From Silurus meridionalis (Eukaryota > Chordata > Actinopteri > Siluriformes > Siluridae), in the NCBI RefSeq assembly GCF_014805685.1, contig NC_060901.1:18702405-18766404 (forward strand): a stretch of DNA of 64,000 nt, given 5' to 3'. The notes under the pieces are model-generated. The model searched no databases, was not told where the DNA came from, and worked only from the letters and a program-made list of their open reading frames with translations. Below, piece by piece: positions 30,114 through 42,148 of this stretch. A program made the translations under genes and the position numbers. Position 1 is the first letter of the stretch. Each line of letters starts with the position of its first letter.

Positions 30114-33100
30114 TCAGGACGTCCGATCACACGATCCGAACGGGAATCGGGAGATCCCTCGCCCGAGACCCCCTGGGTTACTTACGTGGTTCATTCGGTA
30201 AGGAAACTCCTTCGGAAAGGCGTACGAGAAGCGCGTTTTCACTGCGGAGATAATCGGAAAACGGTTTTTGGCACCAAAAATGCAGCATGAAATGTAAACG
30301 AGCGCAAAACGTTTTCTGGTTTCTTCACTTACGCACGGATGTCGCTGCCGAAATGAGGCGGGTGTTCGAAACGACGCCGAACTCCTGCAACAGAGGATTA
30401 AATGAAAAGTTTAAAAAATTTATTTATTTAAAAAAGGGAAATAAAACTCTGAAATCAATCTTGAACAAAGCATTAGCTCCCAAAAGTATTGGGACACACG
30501 ACATATCCGACATTCAAAAGGTTCCTACAAGCTTGTATTCGCAAAATTGTATAAAGCGTCTAGACAATTGTTCCAGCATGACTGTGCACAAAACCAGCTC
30601 CAGGAAGATACAAGGGTTGGAGTGGAAGTTCTTGCTGCTCTAGATCTATAAACAGTGTTAATCACATTTCGGGATGAATTTTCCATGCTGGCTGAACCCC
30701 TGGGCCTCCTCGGCTTACATCAGCACCAGACAGACTAAATGTGTCTGAAAGAACGGTCACAGTGGAACATCTTCCCAGAAGAATAGAGGTTTATTATAAG
30801 TAAACATGGAGACTAAATGTGAAATAAGAAGTTCTAATGTCTTATACTCGGGTGTCCGCAAACTTTTGGCCATATAGTGTATGTATTAGTGCGTATTTAT
30901 TTGGTTACCTCGACTTTAGAAGCGAGAAACACGCAGGTAGGAGCCATTAAGACCGGATCAATACTTTTCAAAGAGTACCTGCAATCAATCAAATCAATTC
31001 ATCAATCAAAAGTACTATTTATGTATTAATGCAACAAATGCTGCTTGAAATCGTATTTTTTTACTCAGAATTGCATCACTCACACACACACACACGCCCA
31101 CACTACAACTCACCTGGCATAAAAGCGTTTAAAGTACACCGTTGCCGTGGCGATGACCTGCTGGCGGAGTTTCAGGTGCTCTCCCAAAGCCTGGATCACT
31201 GAAACGTAATGTCACGCTCGATTACGAGATCGTCTCGACCATACGCGACGCATCGATCAATCGTCGCACTTATACACTAACGACCAAAAGGATCAGTGAA
31301 CCAGGAGATTTGGACCTGTGATGGTGATCCATGGGCACAAATCCTGCTGGATTGACCATATGGGTTGGAGTGGAAGACCATGGAGAAGCCTGCTATGGAG
31401 CTCTAAACCTTATTGAGATTACCTTAATTTCTCTACATCATCTCACCTCGCCCTGATTTTTAACCAACAGCTGAACAAACGTCCACAAAAATCCAGTGGA
31501 ACGTTTTCCCACAAGACTGGAGGTTATTATAAAATCGAATGGGAACTACACGTAGAACAAGATGTTTGAAAAAAATCGGATGGTGGGGTGTCCACAAACT
31601 TTTGGCCGTTTCCTTTAAACTAGGCACTCCTCCTCCAGCTCAGGATCTACCGGAATTGGGGACTAAGAGGGACGTGTGTAATAAAGTGAGAAAGCGGTCC
31701 ACAGCTTCGAGTGGGTTCCCCGAAGCCCACTAGAAGCTGTGGAATGTGGAAAAAAAACAGATTTAATAAAATTTAGGATGAACATTTTCAGAACGGGGAA
31801 GAAAAAAACTAATTCTTTTACCGTTCGCAAAAAAGATCTGCAGCTTCCAGTACTCCTCCTCGGTGAGAAACTTTAGGTCTTTCTGACGTTCTTTCAGGAG
31901 ATCCTGCTTATCCAGCACCCACTGCAGGCTAGAAACAGAGCGAGAGAGCATTACTAAACCTGGGGTATACGTAATAAAAAAATAAATAAACAACAATAAA
32001 AACTCTAGCGCCCTCATTACTCCCTGATTCGGTGCTGCATTTCAAACAAACCCATTAATCTGATATTTTATTTGCACATCCCCTAACTCCTTTCGTCCCG
32101 ATTTACTCCTATAATAACCTGAAAAGTCTCCAAAATCAACTGAAGGGAAAACCTAAAGTTTGCCTCATACTTTTTTTGGGGAGGAACCACATACGGCAAA
32201 GTCAGGTGTCCTAATAAATTTGGTCCTAGAGAGCGTATTGGTACTGTAGATGTCTTCCTGAACTTTCCGTGGCGTGTTTCGATCTGTAGCTGAACAAGCA
32301 CAAACCATGATCTGGTGGAAGATCTTTCACAGAAGAGGGCGGGACGGGAATCTTCGGCCTACGCTCGGGTGTCCACAAACTTTTGACCCCACAGGGTCTG
32401 GTGCGCGATTTGCGCTAACATTTTGAGCCCAATCTTAACCACGCCTGTATCAATGAAGCCACACCCGTATCCTTACAACCACGCCCATATCCATAAAACC
32501 ACGCCCACCAGATTAACAGTATACAATGGATTAAATAAACAGGCTACGTAATACTTTTCTTTAGGGTTTTAATTTATTTATTTTTCCAAAATCAGGGTTC
32601 ACTCCATTTTTATTAAGTTTTATATATTGTACAGATTCACATAAACAAGCAAAAAGTGTACTTTTTAATTACATTTTAAATAAGAATTGACCTGAACTGT
32701 ACTTTTTTGTGATTTACAACCAGATTTTTTTTTTTGTACTATGAACAAAACTCTGACAAGAAATATGACTCTTCATTGTAAATTCATTGATAAAGACTCA
32801 TTTTTACGATGTTTTTTGGGGGGTTTTCAACCTGAGAAACAATAAGAAAGTATTTATTTTCTTTGCGATTGAATTATTCTGCTTGCAAAATATTACATTC
32901 ACAAATGTATCCACCAAAACTATGAATAGATGCTCACATTTTGTTGTTGTTTTGTGTCATTTTCTTATTCATTTCTTTCTGTATATCTGTGTGTACACGC
33001 ATAGTAGCTTTGTGGGGGAGAACTGATACCTTTTAACCTTTACTATTTAATTCTTCCAATTTATTCATTTATTATTAATTTCTTTAAATCTCATTATTTA

Positions 33101-33278
33101 CCTTTCTTACTATAACTCGTGATGTTCCCTGAACTATTAAAATAAATGTGTCCTTTTTACCGATTTTCACGGATTAGCCCTAACAACAACAAGCTAGTCC
33201 AGGAAACCGAAGATGAAATTAGTAAGATGAAATAAAAAATACTTACTAGTGTGAACTCTGCCAGAAGTTCCCTGCCAT
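25912..33278 (-). CDS. ccnc: Cyclin C, Mediator kinase-module subunit, twelve coding exons
   Basis: The exons, in transcript order, are 33278-33247, 31928-31822, 31198-31114, 30978-30909, 30384-30333, 30241-30186, 29574-29539, 29446-29355, 28264-28197, 27750-27671, 26225-26107 and 25966-25912. All junctions are GT-AG and in phase. The total is 852 bases and 283 residues, the same length as human CCNC. Cyclin C binds CDK8/CDK19 and regulates RNA polymerase II transcription in the nucleus. The product starts [10 protein letters not shown], has the first cyclin box ([20 protein letters not shown]) and the second ([20 protein letters not shown]), and ends [11 protein letters not shown]. Differences from mammals are conservative. 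Introns carry an RTE LINE, (CA)n and (TA)n tracts and Tc1-type MITEs. The first coding exon holds only 32 coding bases. Confidence 0.97.
26987..27630. mobile_element. Tc1-type MITE with an internal dispersed repeat, in ccnc intron 10
   Basis: The left end reads ACACTGTATGGACAAAAGTT and the right end TCCAATACTTTTGGCCATAC (27602-27621). The internal part from about 27290 contains a sequence also present at 59775-60905 (shared phrases: 'cctctagaggtgaatca', 'agtactgctttttt', 'aataaagtgcagta'). Confidence 0.6.
28320..29135 (-). mobile_element. Second truncated RTE-type LINE, in ccnc intron 8
   Basis: On the minus strand a broken reverse-transcriptase C-terminal region is visible, with [20 protein letters not shown] and [15 protein letters not shown]. 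The 3' end at about 28320 has an (ATC)n tail next to 'tcggcttctcccattaggagtcgccacagcgg', typical of RTE elements. It is related to the faxc intron copy and is likewise inactive. Confidence 0.75.
29157..29270. repeat. (TA)n then (CA/TACA)n microsatellite in ccnc intron 8
   Basis: About 55 bases of pure TA (29160-29214), followed by mixed CACATACA repeats to about 29280, directly beyond the 5' end of the RTE fragment. Confidence 0.9.
30062..30111. repeat. (CA)n microsatellite in ccnc intron 6
   Basis: About 50 bases of CA repeat, 75 bases downstream (in transcript direction) of the donor of the exon at 30186-30241. Confidence 0.9.
30479..30882. mobile_element. Tc1-type MITE in ccnc intron 4
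   Basis: The left end is CCCAAAAGTATTGGGACAC and the right end is GTGTCCGCAAACTTTTGGCC (30852-30871), followed by ATATAGTGT. Internally 'gtggaacatcttcccagaagaatagagg' can be read as VEHLPRRIE, similar to the C-terminus of Tc1-family transposases. Confidence 0.75.
31271..31612. mobile_element. Tc1-type MITE in ccnc intron 2
   Basis: The left end is ACACTAACGACCAAAAGGAT and the right end GTGTCCACAAACTTTTGGCC (31588-31607). Internal phrases match other family members ('gggttggagtggaagacca', 'gctctaaaccttattgag'). Confidence 0.7.
32205..32400. mobile_element. Short Tc1-type MITE fragment in ccnc intron 1
   Basis: It begins near 'caggtgtcctaataaatttggtcc' and ends near 'gtgtccacaaacttttgaccccacagg'. 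Internal family text is reduced. Confidence 0.5.
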
Positions 33279-33714
33279 TGCGGTTAAAACTGTGGTAGAG
33301 ATTTATCTTTAAATTATTTATATGACTAAAAAATATGCAACTTCAATGCTAAGTACCTCATAAAACCCTCTGATTATTCCCTGTACGACCGTAATAGTTG
33401 TCCGGTGGAACAGCGTGAGACCTATCAATGGTTCCGCAACGATTTGTATGCTAAATACTACGTATTTAAAATTAAATATAACGAAGTATAAATAAAAACA
33501 ATCATCCAAATAGTACGGAGTTTAGCAATTTGGTGCTTATTTAAGCCTATATTGTACGCTATCTAAAGCTCTATTCTTCTCATTAGTCATTGGCACCAAT
33601 TGAATAGTAGTCACTTCTTAAAATTGATGTATTGAGGAAAAATTGAATTGTAAAGAAAGAAAGGGTTTTTTATTTCGTCACCTATCACAGCTTAACGAAG
33701 GAAACCACTCATGA

Positions 33715-33830
33715 TACACCGCAACTGAAGCTAAGGGCCTTGCTTAAGGGCCCAACAGTAGCAGTATTGCATGCAAGGCTCAAACCCCAGTAACCCAGAA
33801 CCTTAACCGTTGATTCGTCACTGCCATTGT
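33715..33830 (-). mobile_element. tRNA-derived SINE fragment
   Basis: It contains 'taagggccttgcttaagggcccaacagtagcagtattgcatgcaaggctcaaaccccagtaacccagaaccttaaccg', the fish SINE-like block that recurs near 41220-41320 and 51970-52078. The opposite strand carries the tRNA-like promoter half. Confidence 0.6.
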
Positions 33831-33894
33831 TACCATGGAGCTACTTTGAAAAGTGGCAAATGGTGATATCTTGAAGTCTGGGTTAAAACGTCTT

Positions 33895-36220
33895 CAAAAC
33901 AGCAGATCTTGAGATGTTTATACTACAGTTTTTGTCAGTCGCTTTGGAGCGTTTCTCGGAAATGAAATTCCCAACATGACTCGTTCGACCTCCACATCAA
34001 GTTCAAATCAATAAAAGCAATTTTCCATAACTTCTTAACTCGTAATATTGCGAATGCTTCGGTACATTTATGTGATTGATTTTGTACAATTGTCTGCTGT
34101 TTCTTAAATTTTTTCCTACAGTTTTTCTCTGTTGCTATGGAGCATTTTTCCGAATCCTCCTTGATATTTACATATTTGCAAGAAAACCTGTACTTTTCTT
34201 AAAATCATTCGTTCATCTCTCCAAACTTTATATCATTGTTCATAAACGAGATTGTCAAAAAGTTTAGCCGTGTTGCATGCTTTCAGTATTTCCTGATGTA
34301 AGCTATAGTTTGGATCCCAATAATTGAAAATGCAAGTCAAGTCAAGTTTATTTCTATTGCGCTTTAAACAACAGACATTGTCTCAAAGCAGCTTTACAGA
34401 AATCAACAGTGAAGGTGAATGGTGTGTATTTATCCCTGATGAGCAGCCTGTGGCAAAGAAAAACTCCCTTAGATGTCATGAGGAAGAAACCTTGAGAGGA
34501 ACCAGACTCAAAAGGGGAACCCATCCTCATTTGGGTGACATCAAGAGTGTGATCATAAATCTTTCAACAATACAGAACACTGGAGAGTGAAAACTAACAT
34601 GAGCACTGGAGTATAAGATTATAAGTAATGTTCTTTCTACAGTCTTCTACAGTCTTTATGGTTATAAAACTAGGAGCTACTAAGCTCAACATTTGTGATC
34701 ATCACAGATCCAACACCAGCTTCTCCATGCATAAACACAAGGCTGAAGGCATCTATAAATTTCAACAACACAAATGTACACATTACTGAACTGTATATTG
34801 TTTGCAAGAGACCGAACAGGATTCACACTTTTACTCTACTGTACTAGTGTTCGTTCGTTTGCCTGTTGTTGTTTTTTTTTCAGAAATTGTAATTCTGTGT
34901 TTTGCTTCGTCTGCATACGTTCGCCAACGAGGTTTCATGAGTTGATCTGATGCCGTTCGTTAGATTGCCTTCATTAGCGAAGATTCGTCTGCACAATTCA
35001 TCAATTCAAGACACATTTACAGATAAAAATTCAATAAAATTGTAAAGAAGGGAAGCTTGACGGATTACAGTTTTTTTTTTCCTCTGTTGCTTTGGAGCTT
35101 TTCTCGAATCATCCCTGATATTTACAAACCAGTGCATTTTTCAAAACAGTGTGTACAAACAGCACAAAACATTGGATTTCTAATCCTGGCAAAAACCTGA
35201 ACTTTTCTAAAAAAATCCTCAGGTTATCTCTAAAATAGTAAGTATTTGTGTCAACGCCCCATTATTCACAAACAATATCAACAAAATGTTTAGGCATGTC
35301 GTCAGTGTGATGGCGCACAGTTTCAGAATTTCTTGATATAAACTATGGTTTGGATCACAGCGACTGAATATGCTTGAATTTCTTCTGTTTGGCATCCAGA
35401 ATTTCAGCACAAATGTATTTATATGATTGTCTATTTGATTTATATTGATTGCAAGAGACCCGACAGGATTCACACTTTTACTGTACTGTATTAGTGTTTG
35501 TTCATTTCTTGGTTGTTGTTCGTCCATTTTTAGAATTTGTAATTCTGTGTTTTACTCTGTTGCCAATTGAAGGTTCACGAGATTCACCTTTGACCTGTTT
35601 TAGAGAACTGGTTGATCATCGGTTGATCTGATGCCATTTACTCGCCTTCATCAGTGACATTCAAGATTCAACTGCACATTTAATCAATTCAACATGTTAA
35701 CACAAAAAAAATAAATAGAAATTTTAAATGACAGATTCTGCCAACTGCATTAACCATTTTGCAATTCAATGACATGCAATGAACTGATGTTTTTGGGGGT
35801 TAAATATATTCTGATCAACATGAACATAAACAACTGATAATGTAGGAAACAGCAGACACTCGTACGCGACCGATTAAATGAATGTAGTAAAGCATTTGCA
35901 GTTTGATCAAAGCAACAAAGAAATGTTCTTCTGATGTGCACAAGTGACTAAATGACCTGGAAGTTGAACAAGGAGTTTTGAGAATTTAATTTCTGATTTG
36001 AGAAAAGGCTCCAAAGCAACTGAGAAAACCTGTATTACAACTGGTTGTAATGATATCAAGATGTTTTGGGGGTTAAGACTATTCAGGTGAGAACCAGTAG
36101 GCAAGAAATTGCTTTTATGACGCGAACAAATGACGACATGATGTGGAGGACGAACAAGTCGTTTTGAGAATTTCATTTTTGGTCTGAGAAACGCTCCAAA
36201 GCAACAGGAAAAAATTGTAA
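33895..36220. repeat. Direct and inverted repeat array between ccnc and the filament gene
   Basis: A block B ('tttggagcgtttctcggaaatgaaattcccaacatgactcgttcgacctccacatca') occurs near 33900-34320 and again near 35060-35350. A block A ('gcaagagaccgaacaggattcacacttttact') occurs near 34795-35030 and 35447-35700. Block B occurs inverted near 35880-36010 and 36020-36215. The order is B, A, B, A, inverted B. There are no conserved open frames. Confidence 0.7.
34330..34585. mobile_element. Dispersed fish repeat within the array
   Basis: It contains 'aagtcaagtttatttctattgcgcttt', 'ctcaaagcagctttacagaaa' and 'gaaaccttgagaggaaccagactcaaaaggggaacccatcctcatttgggtgaca', a block I recognise as highly repeated in ostariophysan fish genomes. 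The open frame across it is not a gene. Confidence 0.65.
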
Positions 36221-36601
36221 GAGGTGGATTGGTTTAGGTAGGACACCACTGAAGGTCTAGGAATGAATGATCACTAATCCCCACAGTCACATCCCCAAAG
36301 TCTAGTGGAAGCTCTTTCCAGAAGAGTGGAGTTTATTATAATAGTAAACACAGCAGGTGGAAGGTGTATCATTATTTATTATTAGATTATGAAGAACACA
36401 TATAGGTGTGATGATGAGGGGTGCACATACTTTTTGCTTTGAGGGAACGTTTTATGAACAGCACAATTCTCATACTGATGGCAGTTATTCCGTCTATTTG
36501 GAGGAGGGAAAATCTTCTTCACAGAGGAGCGCCAGATGGCTGAGTGGTTCGCCTCAGTGTTAAACTGAGACTCGACATTCCTCAGGGCGACTCGGGAGGG
36601 T

Positions 36602-36610
36602 GGATATAAA
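36602..36610 (+). promoter_or_regulatory. TATA-like box of the intermediate filament gene
   Basis: GGATATAAAG lies about 90 bases before the start codon at 36697, giving a plausible short 5' leader. Confidence 0.5.
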
Positions 36611-36696
36611 GAAGCACCGTGACTGAGGATCAACACAAACCCATTCCAGCTCGTTCTCTCCAGCGCAGCAGAGTGAAAGGAAACTCCAGCCTCACC

Positions 36697-39600
36697 ATGA
36701 GTCGCAGCCCGGAGCGCATCTCCTCGTACAGGAGGCACTTTGAAGGAGCTCTTGCCTCCTCCTCATCCACCTGCCACATCCGGGTAGCCAGTCCGAGTCC
36801 ACGCAGACGCGAAACCCGTCACCGGTCCGCCAGCTACACCCGCAGCACCCGCAGGACCCGTTCCGGCTCCCGCATCGCTCGTCTCACCGGGTAACACCAC
36901 GGCCCTTTTTATCTTATTAACAAGTCTCATGGTTCAGGAAACCCACAGGAACCTGACATCTCCTCAAAACTTCTAATCTGATAATCATACACATTTAGAA
37001 TATCCCAAAGAATGTTCATCAATCTCTACTCTACTCTACTCTACTCTACTCTACTCTACTCTACTCTACACTATTACTCTACTTTACTCTACTCTACTCT
37101 ACTTTACTCTACTCTACTCTACTCACACCATTACTCTACTCTACTCTACTTTACTCTACTTTACTCTACTCTACACTATTACTCTACTCTACTCTACTCT
37201 ACTTTACTCTACTTTACTCTACTCTACTCTACTCTACACTATTACTCTACTCTACTCTACTCTACTTTACTCTACTCTACTCTCACTGTATTCTACTCTA
37301 CACTATAACTCTACTCTTCTCTACTCTACTTTACTCTACTTTACTCCACTCACTCTACTCTACTCACTCTACTCCACTCCACTCTACTCCACTCTACTCT
37401 ACTCCACTTTACTCCACTCTACCTCACCGTATCTCACCTCACACCATTACTCCACTCTACTCTACTCTACCTCACTGTATCTCTACTATACACCATTACT
37501 CCACTCTACTCTACTCTACACCATTACTCTACTCTACTCACACCATTACTTTACCTGCTGTACTCTACCTCTATTCTTCTCACTCTATTCTATCTCTACA
37601 TTACTCTCACTGTATTCTACTGTACACTATTATTCCTACTCTTCTGTACTCTACTCTATTCTACTCTACACTATTACTCTACTCTGCTGTACTCTACTCT
37701 ATTCTACTCTACTGTATTCTATTCTACATTACTCTCACTTTATTCTATTCTACTGTTCTCTATGATACTATACTCTAATCTACTCTCACTGTATTCTACT
37801 GTACACTATTACTCTACTCTGCTGTACTCTACTCTATTCTTCTCTACACTATTACTCTACTCTACTTTACTCTACTCCCATTCTACTCTACATTACTCTG
37901 ACTGTATTCTATTCTACTGTTCTTTTCGATACTATACCCTAATCTACTCTACTCTCACTGTGTTTTACTATAATTTACTCTACTCTACTTTGTTATACTC
38001 TTCTCAAATTGTATTCTACTCTATTCTATTCTATTCTAATCTACATTACTCTTAATTTCACTCTACTCTACTCTAATCTATATTACTCTTACTGTACTGT
38101 ACTTTACTTTACTCTATATTACTTTTAATGTTCTCTACTCTACATTACTCTACATTACTCTACTCTACTCTACTCTACTCTACTCTACTCGATATTATTC
38201 TCTCTCTCTATTGTACAATGCTATACTTTCACTTCACTCTAGTAGATTTATTACTCTCTCTCGACTCTAGGGTATTATCTATTACTCTACATTATTCTTC
38301 ACTCTACTCTCCATGGCTCTCACTTTGCATTATAGTCTATAATATTGTATAATCTTTACTACTTTTACTTCACATTAGTTTCACTCTACATTATTCTACT
38401 CTGCTCTACTCTCACCTGTCGGTCTACCATTCACTGTATGTTACTTATTTTCTTTTGCTATAACTCTTACAGCAGCGTGAGCATGAGCGCTCTGTGTGTT
38501 GGTATGGGTCTCGGAGGAGCCCTGGACCTGGAAGCTGCTTCTGCTGCCAACCAAGACTACCTAAACACGCGCACAAGCGAGAGAAAGGAGATGATCACCC
38601 TCAACGACCGCCTGGCTGTCTACATCGAGAAGGTATGTCTGTGTCCTCTGTGTTTACTCGCCGTTCCCTGGTGCACTCTGCTGTACACCTGTAATTAAGT
38701 TGAGCGATGTATGTGTAGGTGCGCTCGCTGGAGCAGCAGAACAAGCTGCTCGAGACCGAGATCGAAGCGCTGAAGGGCCGATACGTGAAGCCATCAGGCT
38801 TGCGCATGATGTATGAGGAGCAGCTGAGGGAACTCAGGAGGGTATCCGATCAGATGAGGGTCCAGAGGGTAAGCAAATGAGACAAAATAAATCAAGTTGT
38901 TTATTTAAACACTTCAGTCACAATAACACATAACTTTTCCCTGAAGGACATTGCTTTAGCTGCCAAGGACGCCATGGTTGCGCAGCTGGAGATGGTCAAG
39001 ACCAAGTATGAGGAGGCGCTGGAAGCCAGGAAGAAGGCCGAACACGACATTCAAGCATTTAAGCCTGTGAGTTCACTCTAATATCTCATTTCTGAGAGAC
39101 ATAGAGTTTTATCACGGGCTTCTCAGTACGACATGAAAATGACTCATAGACAACATTTTTCTCAGCCTCTTTTGAGCTTAACCATGACCTTGTTTACATC
39201 GATAACAGCCAGGTGTCAATTAAATGACAAAACCCTTCACATGATGCTGAGAGAAAATGTTTTGCTGTTTGGTTTGCCAGGATGTTGATGCTGCTACGGC
39301 CGCTCGCATCGCTCTGGAAAAACAGCTGGAGAACCTGGAGGTAGAGATGGAGTTCCTTCAGAGGATTCACAAACAGGTAAGGCTGTCTTAATTCCCTGCT
39401 GTTTTCTCACTTTACTCTCACGCTCCTCTCACTCTTCTCTCACTCTTCTCTCACTCTACTCTACATTACTCTTATTTTGCTCTCACTCTATTGCGTTATG
39501 TTCTACTATACAGGATTCTCACCCTACTCTCACTCTACTCTCACTCTATATTCACTCTATTCTCATTTCATTCTCACTCTATTGCATTAGGTTCTACTCT

Positions 39601-41819
39601 ACAGGACTCTCACTCTGCTCTCACCCTATTCTCACCACACTCTCACTCTACTCTCATTTTGCTCTCACTCTTCTCTCACTCTATTGCGTTATGTTCTACT
39701 TCACAGGATTCTCACTCTAATCTCACTATTCTCTCACCCTATTCTCATTTGCAATGTTTAACTATACAAAACTTTCATTCTACATTCATTCTACTCTCAC
39801 TCCAATGCATTATGTTCTACACTACAGAACTCTACAGGACACTAACTTTACTCTAACTCAACTCTACTCTCACTATTCTTATTCTATTCTCACTTTACTC
39901 TCACTTCACTGCATTATGTTCTACTCTACAGGAATCTCACTCTACTCTCACTCTCTTCTCGTTTATTTCTCAGTATAAAACAAATCCTTTTTTTTACGGC
40001 TGCATTTTCATTCACGTGACATAAAACCTTGTTTGAAACTTTGTTTAGGAAATCGAAGAACTCATGGCTCAGATTTACGAAACCGTGGCTAAAGTGGACA
40101 TGGCCTTCGCTCTGCCTGACCTCGCGTCCGCCCTCAAACAGATCCAGACCCAGTACGACAGCATCGCAGCAAGGAACCTGCAGGTAGAATCCGAACGACA
40201 GCTGCAGTTCCTGCATTGCGTAATAAAACATGGCGGCGACTTATTATGTCTTCTGTCTTATTATGTCTTTTTTTTAGGATATGGATGCCTGGTATAAAAC
40301 GAAATTCCAGGACTTGAACACGGCGTCGACGCGACACGTGGAATCGGTCCGTGGAATCAGGGAAGAAGTCGTGAACTACAAGAAGGACGTTAGTGCAGTA
40401 CTACTTTTGCTCGTTTCTATCTCACGTGGACGTCATGTATATATGAGTGTATGTATGTACTGTATATAAACGTGTGTGTCTCGATAGATTCAAAATAAGC
40501 AGCGAGAACTGGACGCTCTTAACACCAGGTACGAGACACTGTTGGCTCAGATTCGGGACAACCAAGAGAAATACAGGAAGGAGGAAGAGGAGTTACAGGT
40601 AAGCCAATCTTCTGATGCACAGGCTCAATCACATTGATAGAGGCTCATCGCGGTGTGTTTTGCAGATCCGCATCGAGGCCCTGAAGCAGGAAATGAAGTT
40701 GGTTAAAGAGAAGATCACTCTGCTGCTGAAGGAATATCAGGACCTCCTCAACGTGAAGATGGCTCTCGAGATCGAGATCACCACGTACAGGTACATTTTA
40801 ATGAGCACCTGACTTGTTCCATCTATAGTTCTTCTGGAAGCTGTATAGGTGAAGATGTCTTTTAAGATCTTGAGTCTTGCTATAGATCAGTAAAGCATAC
40901 TGGACATCTAGGGGATGATTTGGAATGCTGAGTGCACCCCAGACCTCCTCACTTTACCTACAACTATACCTGGGAGCTGGAAACTTTCAGGGACATAAGG
41001 AATAGAAGGACACGTGGAATGATGGCATGATGTGTGCGAAAAGAGTCACGGGACTTTTTAGAGTTGCTATAGCAACCCTTAGTAGGACCGCCTACTTGCA
41101 ACTTAATAGATTCAAGATTCGCGGCTATGTAGCTTTTTTTACGCCATTTGGCATACGCCCTTATCCAGAGCGACTTTTATCTCAATTATATCAATGATCT
41201 CATTCATTTAACTAAACAGTTGATGGCTGCTGAAGGGTCCAGCAATGGCAGCTTAGTGGTGCTGGGATTTCTCGCAACCTTCTGATCGGAAGTCCAACAT
41301 CTTAACTACTGAGCTATACCTTTGAGAAATATGTTCTAGATATTTGTGGAAGTCTAAAATGCAAAACTTTCCTCATTGCACTTATAAATAATATTAAAGC
41401 ATTTTTCTTTTTCAGGAAATTGATCGAGGGGGAGGACACCCGCTTATCCACGATGGTCCAAGGCATGTCTCTGATGAGCCTCAGCCTCTCCGGGAGTCTC
41501 AGCACCGCAGGAGTGAGGGTGAGTGGAGCCTTAGCTGAAGGAGTCGGAAGAGCCGGAGCGTCGTCCTCCAGCCAGGGCACCACCAGCGAGGAGTTCTCTC
41601 ACGAGCAGGCTGTGGAAATGACTGAGAGGAAGACCGTCCTCATCAGGTACAAGTATCCATTTATACACCACCTTGAACCCTGTATTCATCTCCTGAATTC
41701 TTCTTGATGCTCTTTCAACTTTGTTCAGAACAGTTAAGACAGACGATGACGTCATTCAGAGAGACACGCAAGAGCGCACCATCACCATCTCCGGAGCCGC
41801 CGATGAGGCCGATGAGTAG
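36697..41819 (+). CDS. Type III-like intermediate filament protein, eleven coding exons
   Basis: The exons are 36697-36890, 38473-38632, 38719-38868, 38947-39066, 39281-39376, 40049-40183, 40278-40388, 40488-40598, 40666-40790, 41416-41646 and 41729-41819. All are in phase, giving 1524 bases and 507 residues. The head (1-107) is Arg/Ser-rich and starts MSRSPERISSYRRHF. The rod runs about 108-411, from LNDRLAVYIEKVRSLEQQN to LEIEITTYRKLIEGEDTRL, and forms a coiled coil that assembles into cytoplasmic filaments. The tail has a vimentin/desmin/GFAP-like TVLIRTVKT block. Sequence similarity points to the type III family, but I cannot assign a named ortholog. Only the 96-bp exon and the TYR|K intron match the standard pattern. 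The head is split by an intron and coil 1 by an extra one. Intron 1 holds a CTACT satellite. Confidence 0.9.
37020..38440. repeat. CTACT pentanucleotide satellite in filament-gene intron 1
   Basis: About 1.4 kb of (TACTC)n with higher-order variation: blocks of pure pentamers separated by 'acactatt' or 'acaccatt' interruptions, becoming diverged after 37560. Tyr-Ser-Thr-Leu open frames are artefacts. Confidence 0.95.
39405..39960. repeat. Related CTCACTCTA repeat in filament-gene intron 5
   Basis: Imperfect CACTCTACTCT repeats with recurring 'gcattatgttctactctacaggactctcactcta' units of about 100 bp. It is related in composition to the intron 1 satellite. Confidence 0.85.
40810..41010. mobile_element. 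Tc1-type MITE fragment in filament-gene intron 9
   Basis: Starts with 'gagcacctgacttgttcc' and continues with family phrases ('ggaagctgtataggtgaagatgtc', 'tggaatgctgagtgcaccccagacctcctcac'). Confidence 0.55.
41144..41322 (-). mobile_element. tRNA-derived SINE in filament-gene intron 9
   Basis: On the minus strand it starts GGTATAGCTCAGTAGTTAAG, an A-box-like tRNA head. It ends in the fish block whose plus strand reads 'gccatttggcatacgcccttatccagagcgac'. The B-box region is degenerate. Confidence 0.7.
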
Positions 41820-42068
41820 CCGACGACGACGTCGAGCTCAGAAATCCGATCACGTGACAAGTCATTTAAAAGCCAATAATTTCTAACCATTATTACCATT
41901 TTAGAATTGTTTATTAGAGAACATGAACGGACCCGTATTACAGATGTGAAGCTCCGAAATCCGATCTCGTGTCGTCCGACGCAGCTCATGCGCTTCGACT
42001 AAACCGCTAACGCACGTGTTCTAGCTTTTAACCCTCTGGTGTCATCTCTGGTTCAATCACATGCGTGA

Positions 42069-42074
42069 AATAAA
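42069..42074 (+). terminator. Polyadenylation signal of the filament gene
   Basis: AATAAA lies 250 bases after the stop codon, in 'gtgaaataaacatgactg'. Confidence 0.6.
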
Positions 42075-42148
42075 CATGACTGCAAAGCATCTTTTCTTTA
42101 TTGTCCGCCTGCTTTTATTTTATACAAATCACCAGTTAGACGTGATAA

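Noticed and set aside
34324..34590. 88-residue open frame
   Set aside because: It coincides with a highly repeated fish element (the 'cttgagaggaaccagactc' block) and has no protein homology that I recognise.
36525..36600. Possible tRNA gene ('agatggctgagtggttcgcctcagtgttaaactgag')
   Set aside because: The A-box-like TGGCTGAGTGG is present, but the anticodon loop lacks U33 and no B box (GGTTCGANNCC) or closing acceptor stem is found. The stretch precedes the filament gene TATA box.
37012..38352. Tyr-Ser-Thr-Leu-rich open frames
   Set aside because: They are translations of the CTACT satellite in the filament gene intron.
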